A stretch of 64,000 nucleotides of DNA from Maricaulis alexandrii. GTDB lineage: Bacteria > Pseudomonadota > Alphaproteobacteria > Caulobacterales > Maricaulaceae. The number at the start of each line of letters is the position of its first letter. Within the stretch, counting starts at the first letter, position 1. Shown one piece after another: positions 15,703 through 25,536 of the stretch. A program made the translations under genes and the position numbers. Under the pieces are notes generated by a model. That model did not search any database, was not told the DNA's origin, and was given only the letters and a program-made list of their open reading frames with translations. The stretch spans positions 62,001-126,000 of the forward strand of contig NZ_SWKP01000008.1 in NCBI RefSeq assembly GCF_005871165.1. Direction: 5' to 3'.

Positions 15703-18315
15703 GTGGGTTTCAGTGTGTTCTGGCGTGTCCTCCTTTCCGGCGTAAGCCTGTTTGTGGCTTCCTTGGCCCTGCCTGCGGCGGGCAACGCCCAAGCGCCGTC
15801 TGAAGCGTCTTTCACGGAACCCGTCACCTATTCCGAACTTGTGGAAGCCTCTCGGGCCGCCATGATGCGCGCACCGCAGGACGCCCTCGACCTGGCCAAT
15901 CAGGCCGGGGCCCGTGTCCGGACCGATGTCGCTGCCGGGGATCGCTCCGAAGCCAATGCCACGCTGAACTGGTTGCGGGCGGAGGCCCTGACCCGGCTCG
16001 GCCGCCCCCTGGAAGCCGAACCGGCCAGCCAGCAAGCGCTTGAGGACCTGGGCGAGAACCCCGCCCCCACGAAACTCTATGCCGACATCCTGGTCGCCAT
16101 TGCCCGGGTAGAGCGGATCACCGGCCGCTATGGCCTGGCGCTGGAACACTTCCAGGCCGCCTATTCGGTCTACCGGGAAATCGATGCCCCGCGCAGCGAA
16201 GCCATCGTCCTGCTGTCGATCGCCTCGATCTATCGCGACGCGCACCAGTATGACCGGGCCGTGGACTATTTCCTCGACGCCTCGGAGCGCTATGACGGCG
16301 ACCCGAACCTGGAGCTCGCGGCCCACAACAATCTGGGCAATGCCTATCGCGAAATGGCGGACTATCCGGCGGCCCTGAACCACTTCACCCGGGCACGCGA
16401 TATCGCGGTCTCGCTGGAAAGCTCCATCCTGGAAGCCCGCATCCTGTCCAACCTGGCAGCCCTCCATGTCGATATGGGCGACTATGCCGCGGCCGACGAA
16501 GCGCTGGACATTTCCTTCAGCCAGATCGACCCGGACGGCACCGAATGGGCCCGTTTCCTGTGGGGTGTCCGGGCCCAGGCCGCATTCGGACGCGGTGAAA
16601 CCGACACCGCCCTGGACGCCATCGCCCGGACCTTTGACGGGATGGGCCTGGACGAGACCACCCAATCCTTCCGCGAATTCCACGAAGCGGCGGCCAGCAT
16701 CTATGAAGCGGCCGGCCAGTCCGAGCGCGCCCTGCCGCACCTGCGCGCCTTCAAGCGCCTGGATGACGAGGCGCGCGAAGTCGCGGCCTCGGCCAACAAC
16801 GCCTTGCTGGGTGCCCAGTTCGATTTCGCCGAGCAGGAATTGCAGATCGAGCAATTGCGGACCGAAAGCCTGGAACAGGAACTGGTGCTGGCCGATACGC
16901 GGGCCCGGCAACAATTCTACATCGTGGTCGGCCTGCTGGGTCTGGCGGCCATCTGTCTGGTATCCGGCGCCCTCTACTACCGCATCCTGCGGCAGCGCAA
17001 TGCCGTCCTGCGCGATGCCCTCTACCGGGACATGGAGACCGGACTTCCGACGCGTTTTGCCGCCGAAGCCCGCGTCGAGAGCATGGACATGACCGGTCTG
17101 GATCCGGTCGTCATGGCGATGGGCATCGACCGCTATCAGCATCTGGAAGGCGTGCTCGGCTTCGACCGCATGGCCGAACTGACCCGGGTCGTCGCCGACC
17201 GTCTGCACGGGGACGAGGATGTGGACATGGTCGTGGTCCTGTCCCGCGGCGCGCTGGGACTGGTCCTGACCCGACCGGCGACGCGGACCCTGTCCGAGAC
17301 CGCCCAGGAATTGCAGTCCCTTCTGGCCGAACCGGTGGAAGTCGACGGCGTCACCCTGGACGTGGCGGTCACGCTCGGCGTGGCGAGCGATGAAAGCCGT
17401 AATGCCTGCACACGCGAAGCCCTGCTGGCCGTGGAACAGGCGCGCGAGGCACACCTGTCCTTCTGCGAGTTCGACGCGGGCAAGCAGCGTGACCAGAGCG
17501 ACAATCTCACCCTGATGAGCCGCATGATGGCCGCCATCACGAGTGGACACATGCAGATGCATTATCAGCCCAAGCTGCATCTGAAGTCCGGCGAGTTCCG
17601 GGGCGCCGAAGCCCTGGTCCGCTGGAATGATCCGGAGCGCGGTTTCATTCCGCCGGACGCCTTCATCGGCCTGGCCGAGGAAACCGGACGGATCCGCGAG
17701 TTTACCGAATGGTCGCTGGACCGGGTGGTCACGGACCAGAAGAGCCTGATGGCCCGTGGCCAGGACGTCCAGATCTCGATCAATATCTCCGGCGCCCTGA
17801 TTTCCGATCCCGACTTTGCCCGCATCGCCCTTGACCGGGTGGCGGCGGCGCGCGGCCGGATCGCGTTCGAGATCACAGAGACGGCGGCGATGGGCAATCC
17901 GGAACGCGCCCTGCAGACGCTGCGTCTGTGGCGCGATGCCGGGATCAAACTGTCGATCGATGATTACGGCACCGGCCTGTCATCCCTGGCCTATCTGCGC
18001 TCACTGCCGGCCGAGGAACTCAAGCTGGACCGGGCCTTTGTCAGCCAGATTGCCACCTCGCAGCGCGACCGCATGCTGGTGAAGTCCACCACGGATCTGG
18101 CCCACGCGCTGGGCCTGGAAATGACGGCAGAGGGTGTCGAGGACGAAGCCGGCCTCGCCTTCCTGAAAATGCTGGGCTGCGACTGGGCGCAGGGCTATCT
18201 GATGTCCCGGGCCCTGCCGCTGGATGCGCTGCGCCATTTCCTGAAAACCCATGCGGACGGCTGGGTTGTGAATACGGGCGATGTCCAGGCCGGCCGGATG
18301 AACTCGGTGATTTGA
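15703..18315 (+). CDS. TPR - degenerate GGDEF - EAL cyclic-di-GMP phosphodiesterase
   Basis: 870 residues: signal or anchor helix (1-30), periplasmic TPR-like helical repeats (~60-390), a coiled segment, a membrane helix (~405-430), then cytoplasmic GGDEF and EAL domains. The GGDEF site is lost (SRGALG at the expected place). The EAL site looks intact: GAEALVRW, SINISG, FEITET, IDDYGTG, LKLDRAF, TAEGVED and QGYL carry the metal, catalytic and substrate residues. It should therefore hydrolyse c-di-GMP under control of a periplasmic TPR sensor. Start is a GTG without a good ribosome site, so the exact N-terminus is uncertain; a second GTG is 12 bases downstream. Confidence 0.88.
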   Translation: MGFSVFWRVLLSGVSLFVASLALPAAGNAQAPSEASFTEPVTYSELVEASRAAMMRAPQDALDLANQAGARVRTDVAAGDRSEANATLNWLRAEALTRLGRPLEAEPASQQALEDLGENPAPTKLYADILVAIARVERITGRYGLALEHFQAAYSVYREIDAPRSEAIVLLSIASIYRDAHQYDRAVDYFLDASERYDGDPNLELAAHNNLGNAYREMADYPAALNHFTRARDIAVSLESSILEARILSNLAALHVDMGDYAAADEALDISFSQIDPDGTEWARFLWGVRAQAAFGRGETDTALDAIARTFDGMGLDETTQSFREFHEAAASIYEAAGQSERALPHLRAFKRLDDEAREVAASANNALLGAQFDFAEQELQIEQLRTESLEQELVLADTRARQQFYIVVGLLGLAAICLVSGALYYRILRQRNAVLRDALYRDMETGLPTRFAAEARVESMDMTGLDPVVMAMGIDRYQHLEGVLGFDRMAELTRVVADRLHGDEDVDMVVVLSRGALGLVLTRPATRTLSETAQELQSLLAEPVEVDGVTLDVAVTLGVASDESRNACTREALLAVEQAREAHLSFCEFDAGKQRDQSDNLTLMSRMMAAITSGHMQMHYQPKLHLKSGEFRGAEALVRWNDPERGFIPPDAFIGLAEETGRIREFTEWSLDRVVTDQKSLMARGQDVQISINISGALISDPDFARIALDRVAAARGRIAFEITETAAMGNPERALQTLRLWRDAGIKLSIDDYGTGLSSLAYLRSLPAEELKLDRAFVSQIATSQRDRMLVKSTTDLAHALGLEMTAEGVEDEAGLAFLKMLGCDWAQGYLMSRALPLDALRHFLKTHADGWVVNTGDVQAGRMNSVI

Positions 18316-18334
18316 TCCGCCTGAAGCGACGCCC

Positions 18335-18562
18335 CTAGTCGCGTCCCCAGAAATGCCACCAGGCCGGCTCGGTTTCCGGGCTCAGCCCCAGCCAGTCGCG
18401 CACCTGACGCTCGGCCGGTTCCAGCATTTCCCAGGCCGGAAGCCAGCCCTCGATCATCTCATCCGCTCTCGGCGACACGACCGATGCGATGAAGGCCAGA
18501 CCGATCACGGTGATCAGGATCGTCAGAAGCGGCTTGAAGATATCCGACAGGAATTTGAACAT
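18335..18562 (-). CDS. small single-pass membrane protein, unknown function
   Basis: 75 residues: one membrane helix (~11-30, LLTILITVIGLAFIASVV), then a short acidic, tryptophan-rich tail (WLPAWEMLEPAE, AWWHFWGRD). ATG with GGGGGAG 7-8 bases upstream supports translation. It lies convergent to the EAL gene with 19 bases between stops. I do not recognise a family. Confidence 0.6.
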   Translation of the reverse strand: MFKFLSDIFKPLLTILITVIGLAFIASVVSPRADEMIEGWLPAWEMLEPAERQVRDWLGLSPETEPAWWHFWGRD

Positions 18563-18777
18563 GGCTGGCTCCCCCTAGCCCGGACAACCTAGCACACCCC
18601 CGCCGGGCAGCCAGCGGGAAACCGGCCTTGCCGGTTTTCGCGCATAAGCCATGCCGAACACGCCGCCTCCCTGCATGAAACCTCCGGGCCAACTCATGAA
18701 AACCCTCACAAAGGGGCAGGCAATGCAGGCCCGACAGCGCTAGTGTGGGCCCTATCATTCATCCGCCGGGACACGCC

Positions 18778-20268
18778 ATGACCTCTGCCTTCCTGACCCG
18801 CTCCACCCGCCTCCTCGCACTCGCGGCCCTGGCCGGACTGACCGGCCTGCCGGCCGCTGCGGCCCTGGACCCGGACGTGCTGAACACGCACACGCAGCAT
18901 GAAGGCGTGTTCGGCGGCGAAACCGTCTCCTATCAGGCTCTTGTGGAACGGACGGAATTGCCGGCCAGCGAACTGGCACCGGCCGTGGACATGATCAGCT
19001 TTGCCTATCTGCGCGACGACGCCCTGGAGGCGGACAACCGGCCGGTCATCTTCCTGTTCAATGGCGGACCGGGGGCCGCCTCGGCCTGGCTGCATATGGG
19101 CGCCATGGGGCCGGTGCGGATCAATGCGCCGCTCGACCCGGCCACGCCGGTTCCGGACGGGCAGGCGCCCGTCGCCAATCTCCACGCCCTGATCGATGTG
19201 GCCGACCTGGTCTTCCTGGATCCGCCGGAAACCGGCTTCAGCCGGGTTGCCGGCGATGCCGAACCGGGCGGGCTCTATTCGGTCAATGGGGATGCCGATG
19301 TCTTTGCCCGTTTCATCGAGACCTGGCTGGCCGACCATGACCGTACGGAGGCGCCGGTCTTCCTGCTGGGCGAGAGTTACGGGACGATGCGGGCCGCGGC
19401 GGTCGCCGGCCTGATGGCCGAGCGCGATCCGCTGGATGGCGTGATCCTGATGGGCCAGGCCATCAACATGATCGAGACCTCGCAGCGGCGCGGCAATATG
19501 CTGTCCTATGCCACCAATCTGTCTGCGCTGGCGGCCATTGCCGCCTATCATGGGCGCGTCGACACGCACGGCCAGTCCATTCCCGATTTCATCGACACGG
19601 TCCAGGGCTGGGCCATGGGCGAATATCTGACCGCCCTGCTGCGCCGGAACCGGCTGAGCGCGGCGGAGCGCCAGGCCATCGCCGATCAGCTGGCGGCCTA
19701 TACCGGCCTGTCCGCCGAGACCTATCTGGCCAATGGGCTGATCTTCCCGAAAATGCGCTTCCTCGGCGCGCTGCTGGCGGATGAGGGTCGAAATCTGGCG
19801 ATGTATGATGCCCGCTACACGGCGCCGGTCCCGGAGGACGGCGGTTATGTCGACCCCTATGGCGAAGTGTCCGCCCTGGTGCCCGCGGCCCTGTCGGCCC
19901 ATTTCAGCGACACGCTCGGCCTGGACCTGCCCTTCGACACCTATGTCCGGCTCGACCGGAATGCCTCCGCGAACTGGGACTGGAACCCGACCGGCGGCAT
20001 GGGCGGTCCGTTCGACGACTTCTATTATTCCGGCATGCTGGAAGCCGCTTTCGAGGCCAATCCGGAATTCCGCCTGATGATCGGGACGGGCCGCTATGAC
20101 CTGACCACCACGATCGGTCCGGCGCGCTATCTGGCCGACCAGATCCAGGCGGGCGGCGGCCATGTGGAGACCCATGAGTATGAAGGCGGCCATATGTCCT
20201 ACACCAATCCGGAGGCCCTGGAGGCCTTCGCCGGCGATCTGCGGGCCTTCATCGATGCAGCGGACTGA
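18778..20268 (+). CDS. S10 serine carboxypeptidase-like exported peptidase
   Basis: 496 residues from the ATG at 18778, with a signal peptide (LLALAALAGLTGLPAAAA). The S10 layout is clear: FLFNGGPGAAS oxyanion region, FLDPPETGFSR, nucleophile GESYG, acid Asp in GTGRYDLTT and base His in YEGGHMSY. Bacterial S10 proteins trim C-terminal residues from peptides in the periplasm. A second S10 protein lies at 24043-25536 on the other strand, and both sit next to amino-acid catabolic genes, suggesting peptide utilisation. Related to, but clearly diverged from, the second copy. Confidence 0.87.
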   Translation: MTSAFLTRSTRLLALAALAGLTGLPAAAALDPDVLNTHTQHEGVFGGETVSYQALVERTELPASELAPAVDMISFAYLRDDALEADNRPVIFLFNGGPGAASAWLHMGAMGPVRINAPLDPATPVPDGQAPVANLHALIDVADLVFLDPPETGFSRVAGDAEPGGLYSVNGDADVFARFIETWLADHDRTEAPVFLLGESYGTMRAAAVAGLMAERDPLDGVILMGQAINMIETSQRRGNMLSYATNLSALAAIAAYHGRVDTHGQSIPDFIDTVQGWAMGEYLTALLRRNRLSAAERQAIADQLAAYTGLSAETYLANGLIFPKMRFLGALLADEGRNLAMYDARYTAPVPEDGGYVDPYGEVSALVPAALSAHFSDTLGLDLPFDTYVRLDRNASANWDWNPTGGMGGPFDDFYYSGMLEAAFEANPEFRLMIGTGRYDLTTTIGPARYLADQIQAGGGHVETHEYEGGHMSYTNPEALEAFAGDLRAFIDAAD

Positions 20269-20386
20269 AATCGGTTCAGTTCGCGCATTGATTATCCATC
20301 GACAAGCTGTGATCCTGCCCTTCTGATGCACTCAGACGCGGGACCCGTAAATCCAATGCGTCACCTGTCGGCTTGAAGGTAAGACA

Positions 20387-20866
20387 ATGCAACAACCCCT
20401 TGATGCGATCGATGTCCGCATTCTGGAGCATTTGCAGAAGGACTGCTCCATCTCCACGGCCGAGCTGGCGGAGAAGGTGGGCCTGTCGCAATCCCCCTGC
20501 TGGCGGCGCATCCAGCGACTGCGCGAGGAAGGCTATATCCGCGCCCAGGTCGCCCTGCTCGATGCGGAAAAACTGGGCGTGAAGCTGCACGTCTTCGCGC
20601 AGCTGAAAATCTCCTATCTGGACGATAGCGACCGGCAGAAATTCATGCGCGCCGTACTGGCGATCCCGGAAGTGGTGGAGTGCTATTCCATCCTTGGCGA
20701 ACGCGATGCCCTGATCAAGGTCGTGGCGCCGGATATCAAATGGTATCAGGAGTTCATCTTCGACACGATCCTCAAGCTTCCCGGCGTCGAGGATGTCAGT
20801 TCCATCGTGGCCCTGTCGCAGATGAAGAACACGACCGCCCTGCCGGTGAAGATGCAATACACCTGA
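20387..20866 (+). CDS. Lrp/AsnC-family transcriptional regulator
   Basis: 159 residues with the N-terminal helix-turn-helix (LDAIDVRILEHLQKD, LAEKVGLSQSPCWRRIQRL) and the C-terminal RAM ligand-binding domain (MRAVLAIPEVVECYSILGERDALIKV). GAAGG lies 8 bases before the ATG. Family members sense amino acids. Position between an S10 peptidase and an amidohydrolase/OCD pair suggests it controls the surrounding peptide and amino-acid genes; the effector is not readable. No convincing operator was found by eye. Confidence 0.95.
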   Translation: MQQPLDAIDVRILEHLQKDCSISTAELAEKVGLSQSPCWRRIQRLREEGYIRAQVALLDAEKLGVKLHVFAQLKISYLDDSDRQKFMRAVLAIPEVVECYSILGERDALIKVVAPDIKWYQEFIFDTILKLPGVEDVSSIVALSQMKNTTALPVKMQYT

Positions 20867-21025
20867 GCCCGCCCGGCATGCCGCATAATTTCCCCCGGCA
20901 GCCCTGTTCCGGCACATAGGTTTTGCGGGAAGCGGGCCGGGCCAGCCGTTTAAGGCATCACTCTGCGGCCCCGCTTGCCTAAGCTGCAGCCCTGTTATCC
21001 TGCGAGCCTAATTGCGGAGCCCGTC

Positions 21026-23071
21026 ATGCGTTTTGCCCCCCTCTCCCTCACCCGCGCTGTCACGGCGCTGAGTCTGTGCCTCGGACTGGGCACCGCGGCG
21101 CTGGCCCAGACCGTCGATGAATACGTCGTCATCCAGGCCGGTGAGGAAGTCGGTTCGCTGACCGCCACCATCGATGGTCCGCATGTCAGCCTGGAATACG
21201 GTGTCCGGTCGAACGGACGCGGCGCACGCAACACGCAGGAGATCGAGCTCAATGAAGACGGTATCCCGGTCTCCTGGCATGTGACGGGGAATTCCCTGTT
21301 CGGCGATCCGGTCGAAGAGCGCATGACCCAGTCGGAGGGTGTTCTGACCTGGGAAAGCCAGTCGGAAAACGGCTCGATCGCGGTCGAGGAGCCGCAGCTC
21401 TATATCGTCAATGATGGCAGTCCGTGGAGTGACGGCCTCTATGTCCGCGCCGTGCTCGCCTCGGGCGGGACCAGTCTGCCGGTCGCACCCGCCGGAACGC
21501 TGACCGTCGAGGAAATCGACACCGATCTCACCTTTGAAGGCATTGACGGTGCCCGCATTTTCCGGCTGACCGGTCTGGGCCTGGGCTCGGGCTATGTCCT
21601 GCTGGACGGGGAGGATCGCCTGATCGCGAACTTCTCTGGCGGCATGACCATTCTGGACGGCCATCACGAGATTGCCGGCTCGCTCTCCGCCCTGCGCACC
21701 GAGATGGAGAATGCCCATCTGGAGGCCTTGCAGGATCAGCTGGCCCACACATTCGACCGACCGGTCGTGATCCGCAATGTGCGCATTTTCCAGCCCGATG
21801 AGCGCGTGCTGTCCGAACCCTCCGCCGTCACCGTCTTCGGCAATTCCATCACCGCCATCCAGCCGGACGAGACGGCCTGGATCGGCGAGGACCATCTGGT
21901 CATCGACGGTGAAGGCGGCACGCTGGTGCCCGGCCTGCACGACATGCACGCCCATCTCGGGGCCAGCAATGCCATCCGCTACATCTCTGCCGGCGTGACC
22001 AGTGTCCGCGACATGGGGAACAGCCCGGAGGGCGTGCTGCGCCTGACGGACCGGATCGAGAACGGTGAGATCGCCGGGCCGCGCGCCATGCTGTCCGGCA
22101 TGATCGAGGGCCGCAGTGACTATTCCGTCCACACCGGGTGGATCGCCGCCTCGCTGGACGAGGCCCTGGAAGCGGTCCGCTGGTATGCCGCCCATGGCTA
22201 TTGGCAGATCAAGATCTACAATTCCGTGCCGGGCGAGTGGATCGCCCCCATGGTCGAGGAGGCCCACAGCCGGGGCCTGTCGGTGACCGGCCACGTCCCG
22301 GCTTTCGTCTCGCCGGACTATGCCATCGAGACCGGCTATGCCGACATCGCCCATATCAACCAGCTCATGCTGGGCTGGATGCTGGAAGAGGGTGAGGACA
22401 CCCGCACCCCGATCCGCCTGACCGGCATGCGCCGCGGCGGTGATCTGGATCTCAACTCCGAGCCGGTCCGGAACACGATCCGCCTGATGCAGGAGCATGG
22501 CACGGCCCTGGACACGACGGCGGTGACGCTGGAACTCCTGATGATGTCGCGTTCCGGCGAGTTCTCCTCTTCCTCGCGCGGCCATGTCGAACACATGCCG
22601 GTCGGTGTGCAGCGCAGCCGCCGCCGCGCCTTCGTGACGATCAATGACGAGCAGGACGACCGCGAATACACGGAAGGCTTCCAGGCCCTGCTGGACACGC
22701 TGGCCCTGCTGGACCAGTCCGGCATCCGCCTTCTGCCCGGCACGGATAATGGCTATGGCTTCACCGTTCACCGCGAGCTGGAACTCTATGTCCAGGCCGG
22801 CATTTCCCCGGCCCGCACCCTGGCCTATGCGACCCTGGAAGCAGAGCGCCATATGGGCCGCGATGCCTGGCTGGGCTCGATCGAGCTGGGCAAGCGCGCC
22901 GACTTCATCCTGGTGCCGGGCAATCCGCTGGAGGACATCTCCGAGATCCGCCGCATTCGCCTGGTGATGAAGGATGGCGTGGCCTATCTGCCCGCCGACA
23001 TGCACCGCGCCATGGGGATCGAACCCTTTGTGGATCCGGTGGTCCTGCCGAGCCCGGAAAGCGAAGACTGA
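21026..23071 (+). CDS. exported amidohydrolase-superfamily enzyme (prolidase/imidazolonepropionase-like)
   Basis: 681 residues from ATG 21026 (GGAG 6 bases upstream; signal peptide ending AALAQ). The first ~240 residues are a beta-rich region not typical of the core family. The metal-dependent TIM barrel follows: HDMHAHLG (HxH), IKIYNS (bridging Lys), VTGHVPAF and DIAHINQ (two His), PGTDNGYG (Asp). The composite beta domain returns with GSIELGKRADFILVPGNP. The group includes Xaa-Pro and Xaa-Arg dipeptidases. Overlap with the downstream OCD gene (TGATG) indicates coupled function, fitting dipeptide or cyclic imino-acid breakdown. Exact substrate unknown. Confidence 0.85.
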   Translation: MRFAPLSLTRAVTALSLCLGLGTAALAQTVDEYVVIQAGEEVGSLTATIDGPHVSLEYGVRSNGRGARNTQEIELNEDGIPVSWHVTGNSLFGDPVEERMTQSEGVLTWESQSENGSIAVEEPQLYIVNDGSPWSDGLYVRAVLASGGTSLPVAPAGTLTVEEIDTDLTFEGIDGARIFRLTGLGLGSGYVLLDGEDRLIANFSGGMTILDGHHEIAGSLSALRTEMENAHLEALQDQLAHTFDRPVVIRNVRIFQPDERVLSEPSAVTVFGNSITAIQPDETAWIGEDHLVIDGEGGTLVPGLHDMHAHLGASNAIRYISAGVTSVRDMGNSPEGVLRLTDRIENGEIAGPRAMLSGMIEGRSDYSVHTGWIAASLDEALEAVRWYAAHGYWQIKIYNSVPGEWIAPMVEEAHSRGLSVTGHVPAFVSPDYAIETGYADIAHINQLMLGWMLEEGEDTRTPIRLTGMRRGGDLDLNSEPVRNTIRLMQEHGTALDTTAVTLELLMMSRSGEFSSSSRGHVEHMPVGVQRSRRRAFVTINDEQDDREYTEGFQALLDTLALLDQSGIRLLPGTDNGYGFTVHRELELYVQAGISPARTLAYATLEAERHMGRDAWLGSIELGKRADFILVPGNPLEDISEIRRIRLVMKDGVAYLPADMHRAMGIEPFVDPVVLPSPESED

Positions 23072-24042
23072 TGCGCGTCATCGGCCGGGATTTCGTTCGC
23101 GAACACCTCACCTATCCGGACGCGATCCGCCTGGTACGGGCGGGCATGATGGCCCTGTCGAACGGACAGAGCATCCAGCCCCTTCGCTCCATCCTGCGCA
23201 TGGCAGAGGGCCGCATGTTCGGCCTGATGCCGGGCGCGCTGGGCGAATGGCAGGAATTCGGCGCCAAACTGGTGAGCGTGTTTCCGAACAACAGCGCTGC
23301 CGGCCTGCAATCCCACCAGGGCGGCATCCTCATGTTCGAGCCGGAGACCGGAAAGCCGGTCGCCCTCGTCCATGCCGGCGAGGTCACCGGGATCCGCACG
23401 GGCGCGGCCAGCGCCGCCGCCACGGACGCCATGGCCCGGGCCGATGCCGAAGTCCTGACGCTCGTGGGCTATGGCGAACAGGCCGTGTCACACCTTCACG
23501 CCCTGGCCGAGGTCCGCCCGTTCCGGACGGTCTGGGTGACCGGGCGCTCACCGGAGAAAGCCGAAGCCTTTGCCGCGACCCAATCGCGGCTGACAGGGCT
23601 GGATGTCCGCGCCGAGCCGGACATCGACCGGGCCGTGGCGCAGGCCGACATCCTGTGCACGGTGACCGCCTCATCCGAACCCGTCGTCAAAAGCGAACAC
23701 GTCAAACCGGGCACGCATGTCAATGTGGTCGGGTCCAGCTATGCCGGACCGGTCGAGATCGACAATGCGCTGGTGGCCCGGTCCCGTTTCATCGCCGACC
23801 ATCGTGCCGGTGTCCTCGAACAGGGCGCAGAATTCCTGTCGGCCAAGGCGGGCGGCCTGGTCGATGACGACCATGTCGTCGGCGAGATCGGTCAGGTCTA
23901 TATGGGCCAGCTGGCCGGCCGGATATCGGCTGACGAGATCACGGTCTACAAATCCCTCGGACATATCGTGCAGGATCTGGTCTGTGGCCAATTCCTGCAC
24001 GACAAGGCGGAAGAGCTCGGCCTGCCCGAGCTGGATTTCTGA
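23071..24042 (+). CDS. ornithine cyclodeaminase / mu-crystallin family protein (copy 1)
   Basis: 323 residues, normal family length. HAGEVTGIRTGAASAAATDAMA, LVGYGEQAVSHLHAL (NAD-binding loop) and GTHVNVVGSS are family hallmarks. Members include ornithine cyclodeaminase, alanine dehydrogenase and Delta1-pyrroline-2-carboxylate/ketimine reductases. Sequence alone does not choose between them. The start shares one base with the amidohydrolase stop. Its TGA and that of the convergent S10 gene abut as TGATCA. A paralogue lies at 26852-27805 in the opposing operon. Confidence 0.88.
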   Translation: MRVIGRDFVREHLTYPDAIRLVRAGMMALSNGQSIQPLRSILRMAEGRMFGLMPGALGEWQEFGAKLVSVFPNNSAAGLQSHQGGILMFEPETGKPVALVHAGEVTGIRTGAASAAATDAMARADAEVLTLVGYGEQAVSHLHALAEVRPFRTVWVTGRSPEKAEAFAATQSRLTGLDVRAEPDIDRAVAQADILCTVTASSEPVVKSEHVKPGTHVNVVGSSYAGPVEIDNALVARSRFIADHRAGVLEQGAEFLSAKAGGLVDDDHVVGEIGQVYMGQLAGRISADEITVYKSLGHIVQDLVCGQFLHDKAEELGLPELDF

Positions 24043-25536
24043 TCAGTCTGCGTCCGGCAGGAGGAAGTCCCGCACAGCCGTGCCCAGCAGGGCCCGATTG
24101 GCTTCCCCGACAAAGACGGAATGCCCCGCCGGGAAATAGGCTGCGGTCAGGCGGTCCGCCGGAACCCCGGCCTGCTCCAGCCCGTAGCGCCCCGCATAGG
24201 CCGGCGTGGACAGGTCGTAATAACCGGCCGCCCAGAACAGGCGCAGATCCGGATCAGCCGCCATGGCTTCGGCATAATAGCTATTGGTACCGCCGAAACC
24301 GGTGAAGCCGTCCGGCCCCCAATCCCAGGCCCGGTTCACATCCAGATTGAGCGCGCGATAGGGCGTCTCCGGCTCGAAACCGAGCCAGTCCTGGAAATAG
24401 GCCTCCACAATGGAAGCGTGCTCGGCCGGATCAAAGCCCTGCGACGTTTCCAGCCCCGCCGTGTCGACACTGTCGGGATGATAGGACAGGCCCGGATCAT
24501 CATAGGGCGGACGCTGGGCCGGCGCGTCGAGCGAGCGCGTGGCCCGCGTGTCCAGCTGACCGGTGCGCACGCCTTCATCTTCCAGCAAGTGGAGCATGAA
24601 GTCCCGATTGCTCAGGCGCAGGTCGAGCTCGGCGATATAGTCGGCGGGCAGCCCGATCCAGGCAGACATTTCTTCCGCCAGGGCCTGTTTGTCGGCCTCG
24701 GCAAGGGCCTCGCCTTCTTCCAGGGCCGGCCAGTAGCGCGTTTCCACGAATTCGACCGCCTGCTCGAACACGTCTTCGGCTGTCCGGCCTTCCTGCGGGA
24801 TACGGCCATGATACCAGGCCGTCGCCGCCATGGTCGGGAAGCGCACGGCGTAAGAGACATCGCCCCCGCGCATGTCGGAGACCAGGGCGAAAAGGAGAAT
24901 GCCGTCCAGGTCGAGATCCGGTGCAGCGCGGGTGATCGCACCCGCCCGGACCGTGCCATAGGACTGGCCGAGCACATAGCGCGGCGAAGCCTCGCGATCA
25001 TGCCGTTTGAGCCAGGACTCGATCACACGCGCGACCGATGCCGCATCCCCGTCCGGGCTCCAGAATTGCGCGCCCTCCTCTTCCGTCACCGGCGTGGAGT
25101 AGCCGGTGCCGACCGGGTCGATGAAAACCAGGTCCGCGACATCCAGCAGGCTGTCCGGATTGGGGGCGAGCACGGCGGTTTCGCCCTCACCGAAGCGGCG
25201 TTGCGGACCGAAGGCCCCGAAGTGCAGCGGCGTCGTCGAGGCGCCGGGTCCGCCATTGAAGAGGAAGAGCACGGGCCGGTGTGCGGGATGCGCGCTCTCG
25301 GCCAGATAGGTCGTCGTCACCATGCGGCCGGCCGTTTCGCCATCTTCACCCGGCAGGAGGGTGGTTTCCACCAGCGCGGTGTAGGTCACGGGCACACCAT
25401 TGAAGACACCGGCATGCTCGCTGACCGCGCTGGCCCCGGTCGGCAGACCGGTATCGCGCGGTTCGGCGGGCTGGGCACAAGCGGCCAGGGCGAGGCAGGC
25501 CGTCGCGGCGAGAAGACGGGTCGGGTTCGGTATCAT
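24043..25536 (-). CDS. S10 serine carboxypeptidase-like lipoprotein (copy 2)
   Basis: 497 residues. MIPNPTRLLAATACLALAAC is a lipoprotein signal (lipobox LAAC). S10 motifs: FLFNGGPGAST, FIDPVGTGYS, nucleophile GQSYG, Asp in AAGYYDLST, His in FPAGHSVF. Its ATG overlaps the upstream permease stop (ATGA). The longer open frame upstream is antisense-like read-through inside the permease and is not used. It is last in the operon aminotransferase-OCD-permease-peptidase, consistent with releasing amino acids outside the inner membrane for uptake by the permease. Confidence 0.87.
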   Translation of the reverse strand: MIPNPTRLLAATACLALAACAQPAEPRDTGLPTGASAVSEHAGVFNGVPVTYTALVETTLLPGEDGETAGRMVTTTYLAESAHPAHRPVLFLFNGGPGASTTPLHFGAFGPQRRFGEGETAVLAPNPDSLLDVADLVFIDPVGTGYSTPVTEEEGAQFWSPDGDAASVARVIESWLKRHDREASPRYVLGQSYGTVRAGAITRAAPDLDLDGILLFALVSDMRGGDVSYAVRFPTMAATAWYHGRIPQEGRTAEDVFEQAVEFVETRYWPALEEGEALAEADKQALAEEMSAWIGLPADYIAELDLRLSNRDFMLHLLEDEGVRTGQLDTRATRSLDAPAQRPPYDDPGLSYHPDSVDTAGLETSQGFDPAEHASIVEAYFQDWLGFEPETPYRALNLDVNRAWDWGPDGFTGFGGTNSYYAEAMAADPDLRLFWAAGYYDLSTPAYAGRYGLEQAGVPADRLTAAYFPAGHSVFVGEANRALLGTAVRDFLLPDAD

